Shown: positions 16,242-26,200 of the stretch, in pieces
Layout of the letters: every line of letters begins with the position of its first letter
Position numbering within the stretch: the stretch's first letter is position 1
NCBI GenBank assembly: GCA_017307755.1
Contig: JAFKGQ010000008.1
Location: forward strand, 434,001-498,000
From: Chitinophagaceae bacterium
GTDB taxonomy: Bacteria > Bacteroidota > Bacteroidia > Chitinophagales > Chitinophagaceae
Direction of reading: 5' to 3'
Length of the DNA: 64,000 bases
The notes under the pieces: generated by a model
Told to the model about the DNA's origin: nothing
Seen by the model: the letters and a program-made list of their open reading frames with translations, nothing else
The model's database searches: none
Made by a program: the position numbers and the translations under genes

Positions 16242-19200
16242 ATGAAATTAATGCTTCTGATTATGAGACTAACTGCTGTCTTGCTAATCGCCGCCACGCT
16301 GCAGATACATGCAGAAGGCCACGCACAAAAGATCTCGCTGCACGAAAAGAACGCTACACTCCAAAAAGTTTTTAAAGCCATTCAAAAGCAATCCGGCTTT
16401 CATTTCTTTTACAAGGACGAACTGCTGACCGCGGCAGGGAAAGTAGACATCAACGTCAGGAACGCTTCCGTCGAAGAGACGCTTGATCAATGTCTGAAGG
16501 ATTTGCCGCTGACGTATAGCATCCTCGAAAAGACCATCATCATCAAGCAAAAGATAGCGCCGCCGCCTATCGTCGATCTGACGCCCACAGCAGAGATCAC
16601 GGGCGTGATAAAGGACCAGGATGGACGTCCCCTGGCCGGTGTCAATATCCGGAACAAACGTACGGGCAAAGGCGCCGCCACCGATGCGGAGGGCAGATTT
16701 TCCATTATAGCCTCCAAAGGGGATGAGCTGGAGATCACGTCCATAGGCTATCAGACCGAGACGATCAAGGTGTCCGGCGCCCAGCAGACGATCGATCTCT
16801 CGATGAAGGTATCAGCATCCGAGCTGGAGAATTCCGTGGTTATCGCCTATGGCACCCAGAAGAAAAAGGCCCTCACCGGCGCCGTCTCTTCCGTCACCAA
16901 CGCGGAGATTGTCACTACCAAAAATGAGAACGTGCTCAACACGCTCACCGGGAAAATAGCCGGGCTGCGTGTCATACAGAATACAGCCGAACCCGGCAGC
17001 TTTGACAACTCGTTCAACATCCGGGGATACGGCGACGCGCTGATCGTCGTGGACGGCGTGCCCAGGGACAATATCATGCGGCTGGACCCTAACGATATCG
17101 AAAGCGTCTCGATATTAAAAGATGCATCCGCCGCCGTATACGGCGTACGATCAGCCAATGGGGTCATCCTCGTTACCACCAAGAGAGGCAGGAAAGGAAC
17201 TCTTGCATTGACTTACTCCGGCAACCAGGGATGGCAATTCCCCTCAGGTCTTCCAAAGCCGCTGGACGCCATTGGCTATATGACCCTGGTCAACCAGCAG
17301 GCGCTGCACAATGTAAATGGAGGCGTGCCCGTTTATACACAGACGGACTTCGATGCGTATAAGAACGGCACAAAAAAAAGCTATGACTGGTACCATGCCG
17401 CCATCGCTAACAGCTTCCCCCAAAACCAGCATACGCTGACGGCCAGCGGCGGGAACGACAACACCACTTACTTCCTCAGCGCCGGGTACCTGTACCAGGA
17501 TGGTATGCTGAAAAGCGGCGACCTCAATTACAAACGCTTTAATCTTCGCAGCAATATCACCAGCCGGCTGACCAGTAGGATCACACTGGACTTGAATGTC
17601 AATGGTATTCTCGACACCAAGAACCAGCCAAACTCGGACGCCTGGTGGATCATCCGCAGCATCTGGCGCCAAAATCCCCTGGATCCTTTCTATGCCAATA
17701 ACGATCCCGCACACCTGTTCCAGGGTTCCGTAGATGGCACCAACCCCATCTCGTTGTCCAGCACCGATGTCACAGGATATAAAATTTACAACAACAAATG
17801 GTTCCAGTCCTCCATCTCCCTGACCTACAAGATCCCTTTTATAGAAGGGCTTCACCTGAAAGGATTGTATAGTTATGATTATCAGCTCAGGGATAATAAA
17901 TTCTACCAGAAGGAATACAACCAGTATACCTATGACAACGCCACCAACACCTATAACAAGTTCGTACAGAACTCTCCTACTACCATCAGCCGGGAATACT
18001 ATTCCCTGCCTGCGTCCCTGTCACAGCTGTCGCTGAACTATAGCCGCAATTTTGGGGGTATCCATAACGTAGATGCACTCGTATTGCTGGAACAGAGCAC
18101 CCGTAGCAGCGATAACTTCTACGCCACCCGGCAATTATCTCTTGCCGTAGACCAGCTGCTGGCCGGCAACTCGCTGAACCAGCAGGCGTATATGAATGCA
18201 GGTGATCTTTACAAGTTCACCAACAGGGGTCTGGTCGGACGTCTGAACTACGCCTTCAACTCAAAATATCTGGCAGAGCTCAGCTTCCGCTATGACGGGT
18301 CTTCCAAATTCCCACCCGCTGACCGCTGGGGCTTCTTCCCCGCGGCATCCCTGGGATGGCGTATCTCCGAAGAGCCTTTCTGGATGAACAGCAATGCCCT
18401 TGCCTTTATCAACAACCTAAAGCTGCGGGCTTCCTATGGCAAGCTGGGTGATGACCGCGGCGCCGCTTACCAGTTCATAACAGGCTACAACTACCCGACC
18501 ACAGGCGATAACAACCGTCAGCCGCCCGGCTCCGTCTTTGACGGCGCATTTGTCAACGCGCTCTCAAGCACCGGCATACCAAACCCCAATCTCACCTGGT
18601 TCACCTCCAAGACATTCAACATCGGCATCGACGCCGAAGCCTGGAAAGGATTATTAGGTGTTACCGTGGATTTTTTCAATCGCGACCGCAGCGGGCTCCT
18701 GACGACAAGGATTTTGAGCCTGCCTGGTGTCGTAGGGGCCACCCTTCCCCAGGAAAACCTCAACACCGACAGGACACAGGGCTTCGACCTGGAAGCAACC
18801 CACCGCAACCACATCGGCAAGCTGGGCTATTTTGTAAAAGGCACTTTCTCCTATTCCCGGACAATGTTCAGGTACCAGGAGCAGGCGAAGGCGGGCAACT
18901 CCTATCTCAATTGGAGGAATAACCTCAACAACAGATACAACGGCATTTATTGGGGTTTTGGCGACGGCGGAAGATATAGCTCATTCAATAACATCTACAA
19001 CAGCCAGGTCGCGCTGGGCAGGGGTACCTTACCCGGCGACTACGCCTTGCTCGACTGGAATGGGGACGGACAGATAAGCGACCTCGACCAATTTCCCTAT
19101 GCTTACTCGGGCGATCCGTTGATACAGTATGGTCTTACCATCGGCGGCTCCTACAAAGGTTTTGACCTCAACATCCTCTTTCAGGGTGCGGCCAAACAGC

Positions 19201-19619
19201 AGGTGGCTTACTTCGAACAGTTGAATACCCCGTTGTGGGGTTCCAACCGCAGCAGCGCCCTGTCCCAATTCCTGGATAACTATCATCCCGTAAACCCCAC
19301 CGCCGACCCATATGACCCCAACACTACCTGGGTAGCCGGACATTTCCCTTATACAGGCACCGTGCCCCCTACCAACTCCGCCGTCAACACACAGAATGGG
19401 GCCTACATCCGGCTAAAGACAATTGAATTGGGCTATACTATTCCCGGCTATATCCTGTCGAAGATAGGCATCAAGGGAGTGCGGATATATGCCAACGGGT
19501 ATAACCTGCTCACCATCACCAAACTGAGGTATGTCGACCCCGAACATCCTTCCGGAACTTACGGATACCTCTATCCGCTGAACAAGTCCGTTAGCTGTGG
19601 CGCAGTCGTTAATTTCTAA
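16242..19619 (+). CDS. SusC/RagA family TonB-dependent transporter with STN domain
   Basis: 1125 aa outer-membrane transporter. There is a signal peptide (cleavage near HAEGHA). The STN domain at ~30-103 (LHEKNATLQKVFKAIQKQSG, ending in a TIIIKQK strand) is the part that talks to FecR. A carboxypeptidase-regulatory-like domain follows at ~118-195 (ITGVIKDQDGRPLAGVNI, ITSIGYQTE), then the SusC-type plug (VVIAYGTQKKKALTGAVSSV, then YGVRSANGVILVTTKRG) and a 22-strand-type barrel ending in VVNF. It imports oligosaccharides or similar ligands captured by the SusD partner, which starts 11 bp downstream. Confidence 0.96.
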   Translation: MKLMLLIMRLTAVLLIAATLQIHAEGHAQKISLHEKNATLQKVFKAIQKQSGFHFFYKDELLTAAGKVDINVRNASVEETLDQCLKDLPLTYSILEKTIIIKQKIAPPPIVDLTPTAEITGVIKDQDGRPLAGVNIRNKRTGKGAATDAEGRFSIIASKGDELEITSIGYQTETIKVSGAQQTIDLSMKVSASELENSVVIAYGTQKKKALTGAVSSVTNAEIVTTKNENVLNTLTGKIAGLRVIQNTAEPGSFDNSFNIRGYGDALIVVDGVPRDNIMRLDPNDIESVSILKDASAAVYGVRSANGVILVTTKRGRKGTLALTYSGNQGWQFPSGLPKPLDAIGYMTLVNQQALHNVNGGVPVYTQTDFDAYKNGTKKSYDWYHAAIANSFPQNQHTLTASGGNDNTTYFLSAGYLYQDGMLKSGDLNYKRFNLRSNITSRLTSRITLDLNVNGILDTKNQPNSDAWWIIRSIWRQNPLDPFYANNDPAHLFQGSVDGTNPISLSSTDVTGYKIYNNKWFQSSISLTYKIPFIEGLHLKGLYSYDYQLRDNKFYQKEYNQYTYDNATNTYNKFVQNSPTTISREYYSLPASLSQLSLNYSRNFGGIHNVDALVLLEQSTRSSDNFYATRQLSLAVDQLLAGNSLNQQAYMNAGDLYKFTNRGLVGRLNYAFNSKYLAELSFRYDGSSKFPPADRWGFFPAASLGWRISEEPFWMNSNALAFINNLKLRASYGKLGDDRGAAYQFITGYNYPTTGDNNRQPPGSVFDGAFVNALSSTGIPNPNLTWFTSKTFNIGIDAEAWKGLLGVTVDFFNRDRSGLLTTRILSLPGVVGATLPQENLNTDRTQGFDLEATHRNHIGKLGYFVKGTFSYSRTMFRYQEQAKAGNSYLNWRNNLNNRYNGIYWGFGDGGRYSSFNNIYNSQVALGRGTLPGDYALLDWNGDGQISDLDQFPYAYSGDPLIQYGLTIGGSYKGFDLNILFQGAAKQQVAYFEQLNTPLWGSNRSSALSQFLDNYHPVNPTADPYDPNTTWVAGHFPYTGTVPPTNSAVNTQNGAYIRLKTIELGYTIPGYILSKIGIKGVRIYANGYNLLTITKLRYVDPEHPSGTYGYLYPLNKSVSCGAVVNF

Positions 19620-19630
19620 ATAATAACACA

Positions 19631-21541
19631 ATGAGCATTTTTAAATATTTAACAGTCATTTTCTTCGCATGCGCGCTAAATGCATGCACCAAGCTGGACC
19701 AGCCCCCGATGAACATCATACAGGACAACGATGTATTCAGCAGCAGCGGCGGCATACAGATCTATTTCTCCAGGATGTACAGCGAGCTGCCTATCGAGGA
19801 CTTCCGGTATTCCCCCGCCCGGGGTCTGAACATGTTCTGGATCATCAGCCCCTTCTCTGCCATCACAGGTGAAGCGCTCAGCCGCGATCAACGCAATGCC
19901 ATGACCGAGTCCGTTCTGTATTGGGGTAACGCCTATGGGCTCATCCGCGAGGTGAACTACTTCTTGCAAACCTTGCCAAAATATAAAGCCAATTTCGATG
20001 CGGGCGATGTGGATAGCTGGATTGGCGAAGCCCATTTTATCCGGGCATTTACCTATTTCGCGCTGGCAAAAAGATATGGCGGCGTACCCATCGTCACGAG
20101 TGTATTGGAATACCCCACCAAAGAGCTCAGCAGCCTGGACGTTCCCCGGGCATCCGAAGAAAAGACCTATGACTTTATTTCCGCTGACCTGGACACAGCC
20201 ATTGCAAAGTTGTCCGGAAGCAATCAACAGGGGCGGGCGAATAAATACACCGCCGCCGCCTTCAAGTCCAGGGCCATGCTCCACGCCGGGTCCATCGCCA
20301 AATACAACCAGGTGTCCTTTTTCGACGACAACCACAACAGGCTCTGCGGCATACCCGCCGACAAAGCCGTCACCTACTTCAAGGCCGCGTACGATGCAGC
20401 CGTCACGGTAGAGGGCCATTATAGCCTGTATAAAAAATCCTGGGCCGCCGGTGATAAGGCAGCGCAATACCAGAACTATGTAAAGATGTTCTTTGACAAC
20501 GAAAGCCCCGAGAACATCTTTGTCAAACAATATTTATATCCCCAGTCCGTGCACGGATATGACGCTTATAATGTCCCGCGGCAATGCATGGGACCCAATG
20601 GTTATTCGGCGGAGGTTTCCCCAACTCTGAACTTTGTTGAAATGTTTGACGGTCTTCCCAAAAACCCCGACGGCACCATCAAAAACCTGGACGGGTCCGG
20701 GAAATATCTTTTGTTCGACAATACCATGGATATTTTTTCAAACGCAGAGCCTCGCCTGAGGGCCACCGTTATACTTCCCGGGGACATCTTCAAAGGGCAA
20801 AGCATCGAGATCCGCAGGGGTATTTACACCGGCAGCGCCGCAGGCGGTATCAACCCCGTGATCCCGGCCGGCTCCACCATACCGTATCCCAACACCAATA
20901 TCGTCCAATCCGCCAATGGCTCCCAGGACGCTTATACTTTACCCGACGGTACAAAAATGAACCCCGCAGGACTCAGCGGCGCCTTCTTCGCCGATGAGAC
21001 GTGTTCGATGACCGGCTTTTCCATCCGTAAATACCTGGACGAAAGCCTGCCTCAATCACAGGTGAAGGAAAACAACGAAGCCCAGACCTGGATCGAGATC
21101 CGCTATGCCGAAGTGCTGCTCAACCGTGCAGAGGCGGCCTATGAGCTTTACAGCGCCGGACAGACAGGCGCCAACTATCTTACAGATGCTTACAATGATA
21201 TCAACCAGGTGAGGGAACGGGCCGGCGCCGATATGCTCACCGCCCCGACAGACCTGAATGACATAAAGATCATCCAAAAAGAACGCCGGAAGGAACTGGG
21301 CTTCGAGAACAAGATCTGGTGGGACCTCAAACGTTGGAGGATCCTGGATAAAGAACAGAATAATGTCATCTACAGGGTCATGATGCCCTTCTACGTGGCG
21401 GAGAATAAAAAATACTTCTTCGATGTAAGAAAAGACGAAAAGAACAGGTCCTACAGCTTCGATCCGAAATGGTATTATGAACAGATCCCCGACGATGAGA
21501 TCAATAAAAGCCATAGCCTGAAACAGAATCCTGGTTACTAA
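19631..21541 (+). CDS. SusD/RagB family nutrient-binding outer membrane lipoprotein
   Basis: 636 aa with a lipoprotein signal (ALNAC, cysteine 19). The N-terminal TPR-like region has the typical WIGEAHFIRAFTYFALAKRY and VPIVTSVLEYP motifs. The C-terminal family signature is YAEVLLNRAEAAYELYSAG, INQVRERAGAD and IQKERRKELGFENKIWWDLK, followed by RWR. It forms the lid on SusC and binds the glycan at the cell surface. It lies between susC (11 bp) and the DUF3823 gene (15 bp). Confidence 0.95.
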   Translation: MSIFKYLTVIFFACALNACTKLDQPPMNIIQDNDVFSSSGGIQIYFSRMYSELPIEDFRYSPARGLNMFWIISPFSAITGEALSRDQRNAMTESVLYWGNAYGLIREVNYFLQTLPKYKANFDAGDVDSWIGEAHFIRAFTYFALAKRYGGVPIVTSVLEYPTKELSSLDVPRASEEKTYDFISADLDTAIAKLSGSNQQGRANKYTAAAFKSRAMLHAGSIAKYNQVSFFDDNHNRLCGIPADKAVTYFKAAYDAAVTVEGHYSLYKKSWAAGDKAAQYQNYVKMFFDNESPENIFVKQYLYPQSVHGYDAYNVPRQCMGPNGYSAEVSPTLNFVEMFDGLPKNPDGTIKNLDGSGKYLLFDNTMDIFSNAEPRLRATVILPGDIFKGQSIEIRRGIYTGSAAGGINPVIPAGSTIPYPNTNIVQSANGSQDAYTLPDGTKMNPAGLSGAFFADETCSMTGFSIRKYLDESLPQSQVKENNEAQTWIEIRYAEVLLNRAEAAYELYSAGQTGANYLTDAYNDINQVRERAGADMLTAPTDLNDIKIIQKERRKELGFENKIWWDLKRWRILDKEQNNVIYRVMMPFYVAENKKYFFDVRKDEKNRSYSFDPKWYYEQIPDDEINKSHSLKQNPGY

Positions 21542-21556
21542 TTCAAATTCACAAAC

Positions 21557-22321
21557 ATGAACAAGTTATTATATTTCATAAGTATCATCTCCCTGAGCGC
21601 CGTCTCCTGCTCGAAGCTGGACAACTACCCCATGCCCAATGCCGCGCTCAGCGGCCGGGTGATCGATGCCGGTACAAAGAACACCGTCCAGACAGAGATA
21701 GGCTCCGGTACGAGGGTCAAGCTGGAGGAGATCAGCTGGAGCGACAACCCCACGCCATTTTATTTCTATTCCATGCAGGACGGCACCTTCAACAACACCA
21801 AGCTCTTTGTCAGCACCAATAAGATCAGCGTGGAAGGCGCTTTTGTCCCCCTCGTTCAATACGACAACAGCGGGAATATCACCGTGGACCAGCGGCAGAC
21901 AGTGGACTTACACAAAGGCGCACAGGACATCGTGTTCGAGGTAGAACCACTCCTGCGGGTGGAATGGGTCGGCGATCCCGTCACGAATGCCGACAGCACC
22001 ATCACCGTAAAGGCAAAGGTTACCCGGGGCACCAGCAATCCCAATTTCCAGAACGATGTCAGTGATATATATCTTTTTCTGAATACGGTGCCGTATGTAG
22101 GCAGCAGCACGGGTAACAATGATTATTTCGACCCTAGGTATTCTTATACGATGAGCTTTTCCGGCTCGGACGGCAATGCCCAGCTCGGTCAGACCATCAC
22201 CCTTACGACGGAAGGTAAGCTGCCTCCAAAAAGGTCTTACTGGCTCCGGGTGGGCGCCAGGACAACCTACGGATTGAAACAATGCAATTACACCGATATA
22301 AAGAAGGTAACGCTTCCTTAA
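21557..22321 (+). CDS. DUF3823 domain lipoprotein of the Sus locus
   Basis: 254 aa with a lipobox (LSAVSC, cysteine 18). The sequence opens the mature part with KLDNYPMPNAALSGRVIDAG and ends LPPKRSYWLRVGARTTYG, the layout of DUF3823 proteins found directly after susD in many Bacteroidota loci. These are beta-rich surface lipoproteins, some of which bind glycans. The position 15 bp after susD and 13 bp before the glycosidase-like gene supports a role as an auxiliary surface glycan-binding protein. Confidence 0.85.
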   Translation: MNKLLYFISIISLSAVSCSKLDNYPMPNAALSGRVIDAGTKNTVQTEIGSGTRVKLEEISWSDNPTPFYFYSMQDGTFNNTKLFVSTNKISVEGAFVPLVQYDNSGNITVDQRQTVDLHKGAQDIVFEVEPLLRVEWVGDPVTNADSTITVKAKVTRGTSNPNFQNDVSDIYLFLNTVPYVGSSTGNNDYFDPRYSYTMSFSGSDGNAQLGQTITLTTEGKLPPKRSYWLRVGARTTYGLKQCNYTDIKKVTLP

Positions 22322-22334
22322 ATTTGCTTTTATC

Positions 22335-24569
22335 ATGAAGTTACATACCATCCTGTGCGCCCTTGCGTTCGCACCCTTTTTCGTTCTGGCCCAGAGCGAC
22401 GCTTCCGTCCCCCAGGCAGCCTCCGCTCCCAAAGAGCGCGTTTCCGCCCCAAAAGAAAAGACAGCTTTCCAGACAGCCCATGTATGGGTGCCGGAGATAG
22501 ACGTTCGCTCCGACATAGCCATCGTGTATGGCGTCAGCGAAAAAGGGAATGTCTCCTTCGAAGACCGTGTAAAGAGCTGGCGTGACCGGGGATACCAGGT
22601 CCATTTTATGACGGGCATCGCCTGGGGCCAATATGACGATTATTTCCTGGGCAAATGGGATGGTAAAAATCATTTAGGAGAAGGACAGGTCACCGTGAAA
22701 GGCGATACCATCTGGCATGGAAGAAATATCCCTTACGTGGTGCCTGTCGCCTCCTATATTGACTTTATGCAAAGAGGAGTGGTAAAAAGGGTCATCGACG
22801 CAGGCGTCAGCTCCATCTATCTCGAAGAGCCCGAGTTCTGGGCAAGGGCCGGCTACAGCGAAGTCTTCAAACAGGAGTGGCAGAAATTCTACGGCTTCCC
22901 CTGGCGGCCCCAGCACGAATCGCCCGAGAATACTTATCTCTCCAGTAAATTAAAATACCATCTGTATTACAACGCCATCAAACAAGTGTCTTCCTATGCA
23001 AAGGAATACGGCAAAACAAAGGGCATGGACGTAAAGGTCTTTATCCCTACCCATTCCCTGGTGAACTACTCGTCCTGGCAGATCGTAAGCCCCGAAGCAA
23101 GCCTGGCATCCCTGCCCGGTATCGACGGCTATATCGCACAGGTATGGACGGGGACCTCCCGGGAACCGACTTATTTCAACGGGCTGAAAAAGGAACGTGT
23201 GTTTGAGAATGCCTTTCTGGAATACGGCTCCATGGTATCCATGACAGCCCCAACAAAAAGAAAACTATTCTTCCTCACCGATCCAATAGAAGACTGGCCA
23301 AGGGATTGGGCCGACTACAAAAAGAATTATGAAGCCACTTTCACCGCGGAGATCTTATACCCCATGGTAGCCGACTACGAAGTGATGCCCTGGCCCGAAC
23401 GTATATATACACGCCCATACAAACTGGCAAACAGCGATGAAAAAGTGCTCATCCCGAAATATTACTCCACCCAGATGCAGGTGATGATAAATGCGCTTAA
23501 CAATGTCCAGGTATCCGGGAATGCCATCCCGGGCTCCGGCGGCATCGGGGTGCTGATGGGCAATTCACTCATGTTCCAACGGTTCCCCACGCACGAAGGA
23601 TTTGAAGACCCTCAGTTCTCCAACTTCTACGGCCAAACACTTCCCCTGGTAAAACGCGGTATCCCCGTACAGACGGTGCATATGGAAAACCTAAGCTATC
23701 CCGCGACATTAAAGGATATAAAAGTCCTTGTGATGAGCTATTCCAATATGAAACCTATGTCCCCCGACGTCCATCGGTATCTTGCAGGTTGGGTGAACAA
23801 AGGTGGCGTACTCGTCTATTGCGGACGGGATGACGATCCTTACCAGAAGGTCATGGAATGGTGGAACACAAAAGGCAATCACTATGCAGCCCCTTCAGAC
23901 CATTTATTTCAATTGCTGAAAATACGGCCTATCCCCGGGTCATCCACCTCCTCTCCCGTCATTCAATCCTTCCCCGTTGGCAAAGGAAAGGTCTTTGTCG
24001 TCCGGCAAAACCCCAAGGAGTTTGCGATGGAGGGAGGCGAGGACGAAAGATATATCGACGTGCTAAAAGATGCCTACCGTACCACCAGTACCGGCGAACT
24101 GCAGCTGAAAAACTATTTCTACCTTCAGCGCGGTCCCTACGACATCGTTTCCGTCATGGACGAGAGCGTGAGCACCGATCCATACATCATCAACGGCCCC
24201 GTCATCGACCTCTTCGATCCCCAATTGCCGGTGCTGTCGCAAAAAACAGTACAACCCGGAGCCCAGGCCTTTCTTTACAACACCCGCAGAGTCACCGACA
24301 AAAATAAACCCCAGGTACTGGCTTCCGCCTGTAGGATCTACGACGAGATCGCCAGGGCAAGATCCTATTCCTTCATCGCCAAAAGCCCTTTAAACACCAG
24401 GAACAGCATGCGCATCCTGCTGCCCGCCGCGCCGGCACAGACGACCCTGACAAATGCAAAAGGCGAAAAAATTACGGATGTGCAATCTTCATGGGACGAA
24501 GCATCGCACACCTGTTATCTGGGGTTTGACAATAGCCCCGATGGGATTAAGGTAGAACTGGGTTGGTGA
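22335..24569 (+). CDS. Putative secreted glycoside hydrolase, TIM barrel plus GATase-like domain
   Basis: 744 aa with a signal peptide (cleavage near residue 20). Residues ~50-390 look like a TIM barrel of the beta-galactosidase type: acidic-aromatic strand ends include SIYLEEPEFW at 160-169 (Glu164, Glu165, Glu167 are candidate catalytic acids), FIPTHSLVNY, IDGYIAQVWTG and FLTDPIEDW. Residues ~440-560 resemble a class I GATase/beta-galactosidase trimerisation fold (KDIKVLVMSYSNMKP, VNKGGVLVYCG). The C-terminus is beta-rich. I cannot assign a numbered GH family. As the only enzyme in the SusC/D locus it probably attacks the imported glycan. Confidence 0.6.
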   Translation: MKLHTILCALAFAPFFVLAQSDASVPQAASAPKERVSAPKEKTAFQTAHVWVPEIDVRSDIAIVYGVSEKGNVSFEDRVKSWRDRGYQVHFMTGIAWGQYDDYFLGKWDGKNHLGEGQVTVKGDTIWHGRNIPYVVPVASYIDFMQRGVVKRVIDAGVSSIYLEEPEFWARAGYSEVFKQEWQKFYGFPWRPQHESPENTYLSSKLKYHLYYNAIKQVSSYAKEYGKTKGMDVKVFIPTHSLVNYSSWQIVSPEASLASLPGIDGYIAQVWTGTSREPTYFNGLKKERVFENAFLEYGSMVSMTAPTKRKLFFLTDPIEDWPRDWADYKKNYEATFTAEILYPMVADYEVMPWPERIYTRPYKLANSDEKVLIPKYYSTQMQVMINALNNVQVSGNAIPGSGGIGVLMGNSLMFQRFPTHEGFEDPQFSNFYGQTLPLVKRGIPVQTVHMENLSYPATLKDIKVLVMSYSNMKPMSPDVHRYLAGWVNKGGVLVYCGRDDDPYQKVMEWWNTKGNHYAAPSDHLFQLLKIRPIPGSSTSSPVIQSFPVGKGKVFVVRQNPKEFAMEGGEDERYIDVLKDAYRTTSTGELQLKNYFYLQRGPYDIVSVMDESVSTDPYIINGPVIDLFDPQLPVLSQKTVQPGAQAFLYNTRRVTDKNKPQVLASACRIYDEIARARSYSFIAKSPLNTRNSMRILLPAAPAQTTLTNAKGEKITDVQSSWDEASHTCYLGFDNSPDGIKVELGW

Positions 24570-24624
24570 TATATAAAAAATCCCTAACTTCGCAGCGCAC
24601 AAACGAACCAACGGGTTTAAACCA

Positions 24625-25449
24625 ATGAAAAATCACTTCTTATCCGTGGGCCTGATCGCCCTGTCCCTTACAGCAACCCAATGCAAAAGCGGGCTTGTCA
24701 CCATGTCCAATAGCTGTTACAATATGATCAGCACAGGACAGTCCCAGAATAAATCAGGCGACTACTCTTCCGCCCTGGACAATTTCAACAAAGTATTGAG
24801 CAAATGCGACGCCTACGATGCCAAAGAGAAGGCTTATGCAGGCAAGGCGGCAGCCCTCAACGGCTTGCGTCAGTACAATGACGCGCTTACAGCCGCTAAT
24901 GCAGGGCTAAAGATCAACAGCAGCAGCCTTGACAATCTTTTTGAAAGGGCCAATGCAGAACTGGCCCTGGGCATGACGGGCGATGCCAGGACAGACCTGG
25001 CCACCATCACCAACCTCACGGGGAAGAATCGCAACATGCCCCAACGCGCCACCATCTATGCCAAGATCGCCGAAACCGAGATGAAACAGGCGGCGTATAC
25101 CGACGCCCTCCAGCACATCGGGGACGCCATCTCCATGGACCCCACCAACCTGAACTTTTATGTCCAACGGGGCGATATCAACGTAGCCGCCGGCAATTTT
25201 TCCACCGCCGTCTCCAATTATGATGAAGCCATCTCCAAGGGGAGAAACGACGCAGAAGTATGGAAAGCCCGTACCGTCACCATTATCAAACTCTATCAGC
25301 AAAAATATGGCACGGAAAGCGCCGGCTCACTAAAAAAGAAAATAAGCGCTTCCGACAAACAGACGCTTTGCAGCAGCATCCAGACCGCCCAGTCCAAAGG
25401 ACTAAAGGACGTCCAGGTCGACCTGGTGCAAGCCACTGTCTGTCAGTAG
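24625..25449 (+). CDS. TPR-repeat lipoprotein
   Basis: 274 aa with a lipoprotein signal (TATQC, cysteine 20). About four tetratricopeptide repeats follow: SGDYSSALDNFNKVLSKCDA, LRQYNDALTAANAGLKINSS, AYTDALQHIGDAISMDP and GNFSTAVSNYDEAISKG. TPR proteins of this sort act as scaffolds in the envelope. The gene lies 55 bp after the glycosidase gene and 74 bp before an OmpA-type lipoprotein gene, so whether it belongs to the utilization locus is uncertain. Confidence 0.8.
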   Translation: MKNHFLSVGLIALSLTATQCKSGLVTMSNSCYNMISTGQSQNKSGDYSSALDNFNKVLSKCDAYDAKEKAYAGKAAALNGLRQYNDALTAANAGLKINSSSLDNLFERANAELALGMTGDARTDLATITNLTGKNRNMPQRATIYAKIAETEMKQAAYTDALQHIGDAISMDPTNLNFYVQRGDINVAAGNFSTAVSNYDEAISKGRNDAEVWKARTVTIIKLYQQKYGTESAGSLKKKISASDKQTLCSSIQTAQSKGLKDVQVDLVQATVCQ

Positions 25450-25523
25450 GCCATGCCACAGATCATAATAAACAGACCGGTACCAAAATAATATAGCCAA
25501 CCACGAAAAAAACACCTGATATC

Positions 25524-26189
25524 ATGCGTAAGAACCTGATCTTCATCCCTGCAACCATCGCAATTCTGTTAACCAACTGTAAAAGCGCCAACAACACCCA
25601 AAAAGGCACAGCCATCGGCGTTGCAGCCGGTGCAACAGCCGGAGCGCTCATCGGGGGCGGCGGCAAAAGTTCCATATGGGGCGCATTGATCGGCGCTGCC
25701 GTAGGCGGTGGCGCGGGTTATACCATCGGCCGTCATATGGATAAGCAAGCCCAGGAGATCAAACAAGCCGTACCCGACGCACAGGTGGAAAGAGTGGGAG
25801 AAGGTATTGAAATGACATTTAACTCAGGCCTCCTGTTCCAGATCAACTCCAGCGCACTGAGCGACGTCGCCAAGACCAACCTGGAAAAGGTAGCCGGTGT
25901 GTTTGTAAAATATCCCGAGACAAATCTCCTCATCGAAGGACACACCGACGACACAGGCAAGCCTGAATATAATATGGAGCTTTCCAAAAAAAGAGCCTAT
26001 GCCGTCAGCGACTACCTCTCCTCAAAAGGCGTCTCTTCCAGCCGTATGGACGTGAAATGGTATGGCATGACCCAGCCCAAAGTTCCCAATACCAGCGAAG
26101 CCAATCGCGCTCAAAATCGTCGTGTAGAGGTAGCCATCTCCGCCAACGACCATATGAAGCAGGATGCGAAGGACGGGAAGCTGAACTAG
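25524..26189 (+). CDS. OmpA family lipoprotein with glycine zipper
   Basis: 221 aa. The lipoprotein signal ends at cysteine 19 (LLTNC). Residues ~30-75 form a glycine-zipper segment (GTAIGVAAGATAGALIGGGG, ALIGAAVGGGAGYTIG) that may insert in membranes. The C-terminal ~100 residues are a peptidoglycan-binding OmpA domain with LLIEGHTDDTGKPEYNMELS followed by KKRA, and later NRAQNRRVEVAI. It tethers the outer membrane to the cell wall. Confidence 0.92.
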   Translation: MRKNLIFIPATIAILLTNCKSANNTQKGTAIGVAAGATAGALIGGGGKSSIWGALIGAAVGGGAGYTIGRHMDKQAQEIKQAVPDAQVERVGEGIEMTFNSGLLFQINSSALSDVAKTNLEKVAGVFVKYPETNLLIEGHTDDTGKPEYNMELSKKRAYAVSDYLSSKGVSSSRMDVKWYGMTQPKVPNTSEANRAQNRRVEVAISANDHMKQDAKDGKLN

Positions 26190-26200
26190 GTTCCCCTTCC

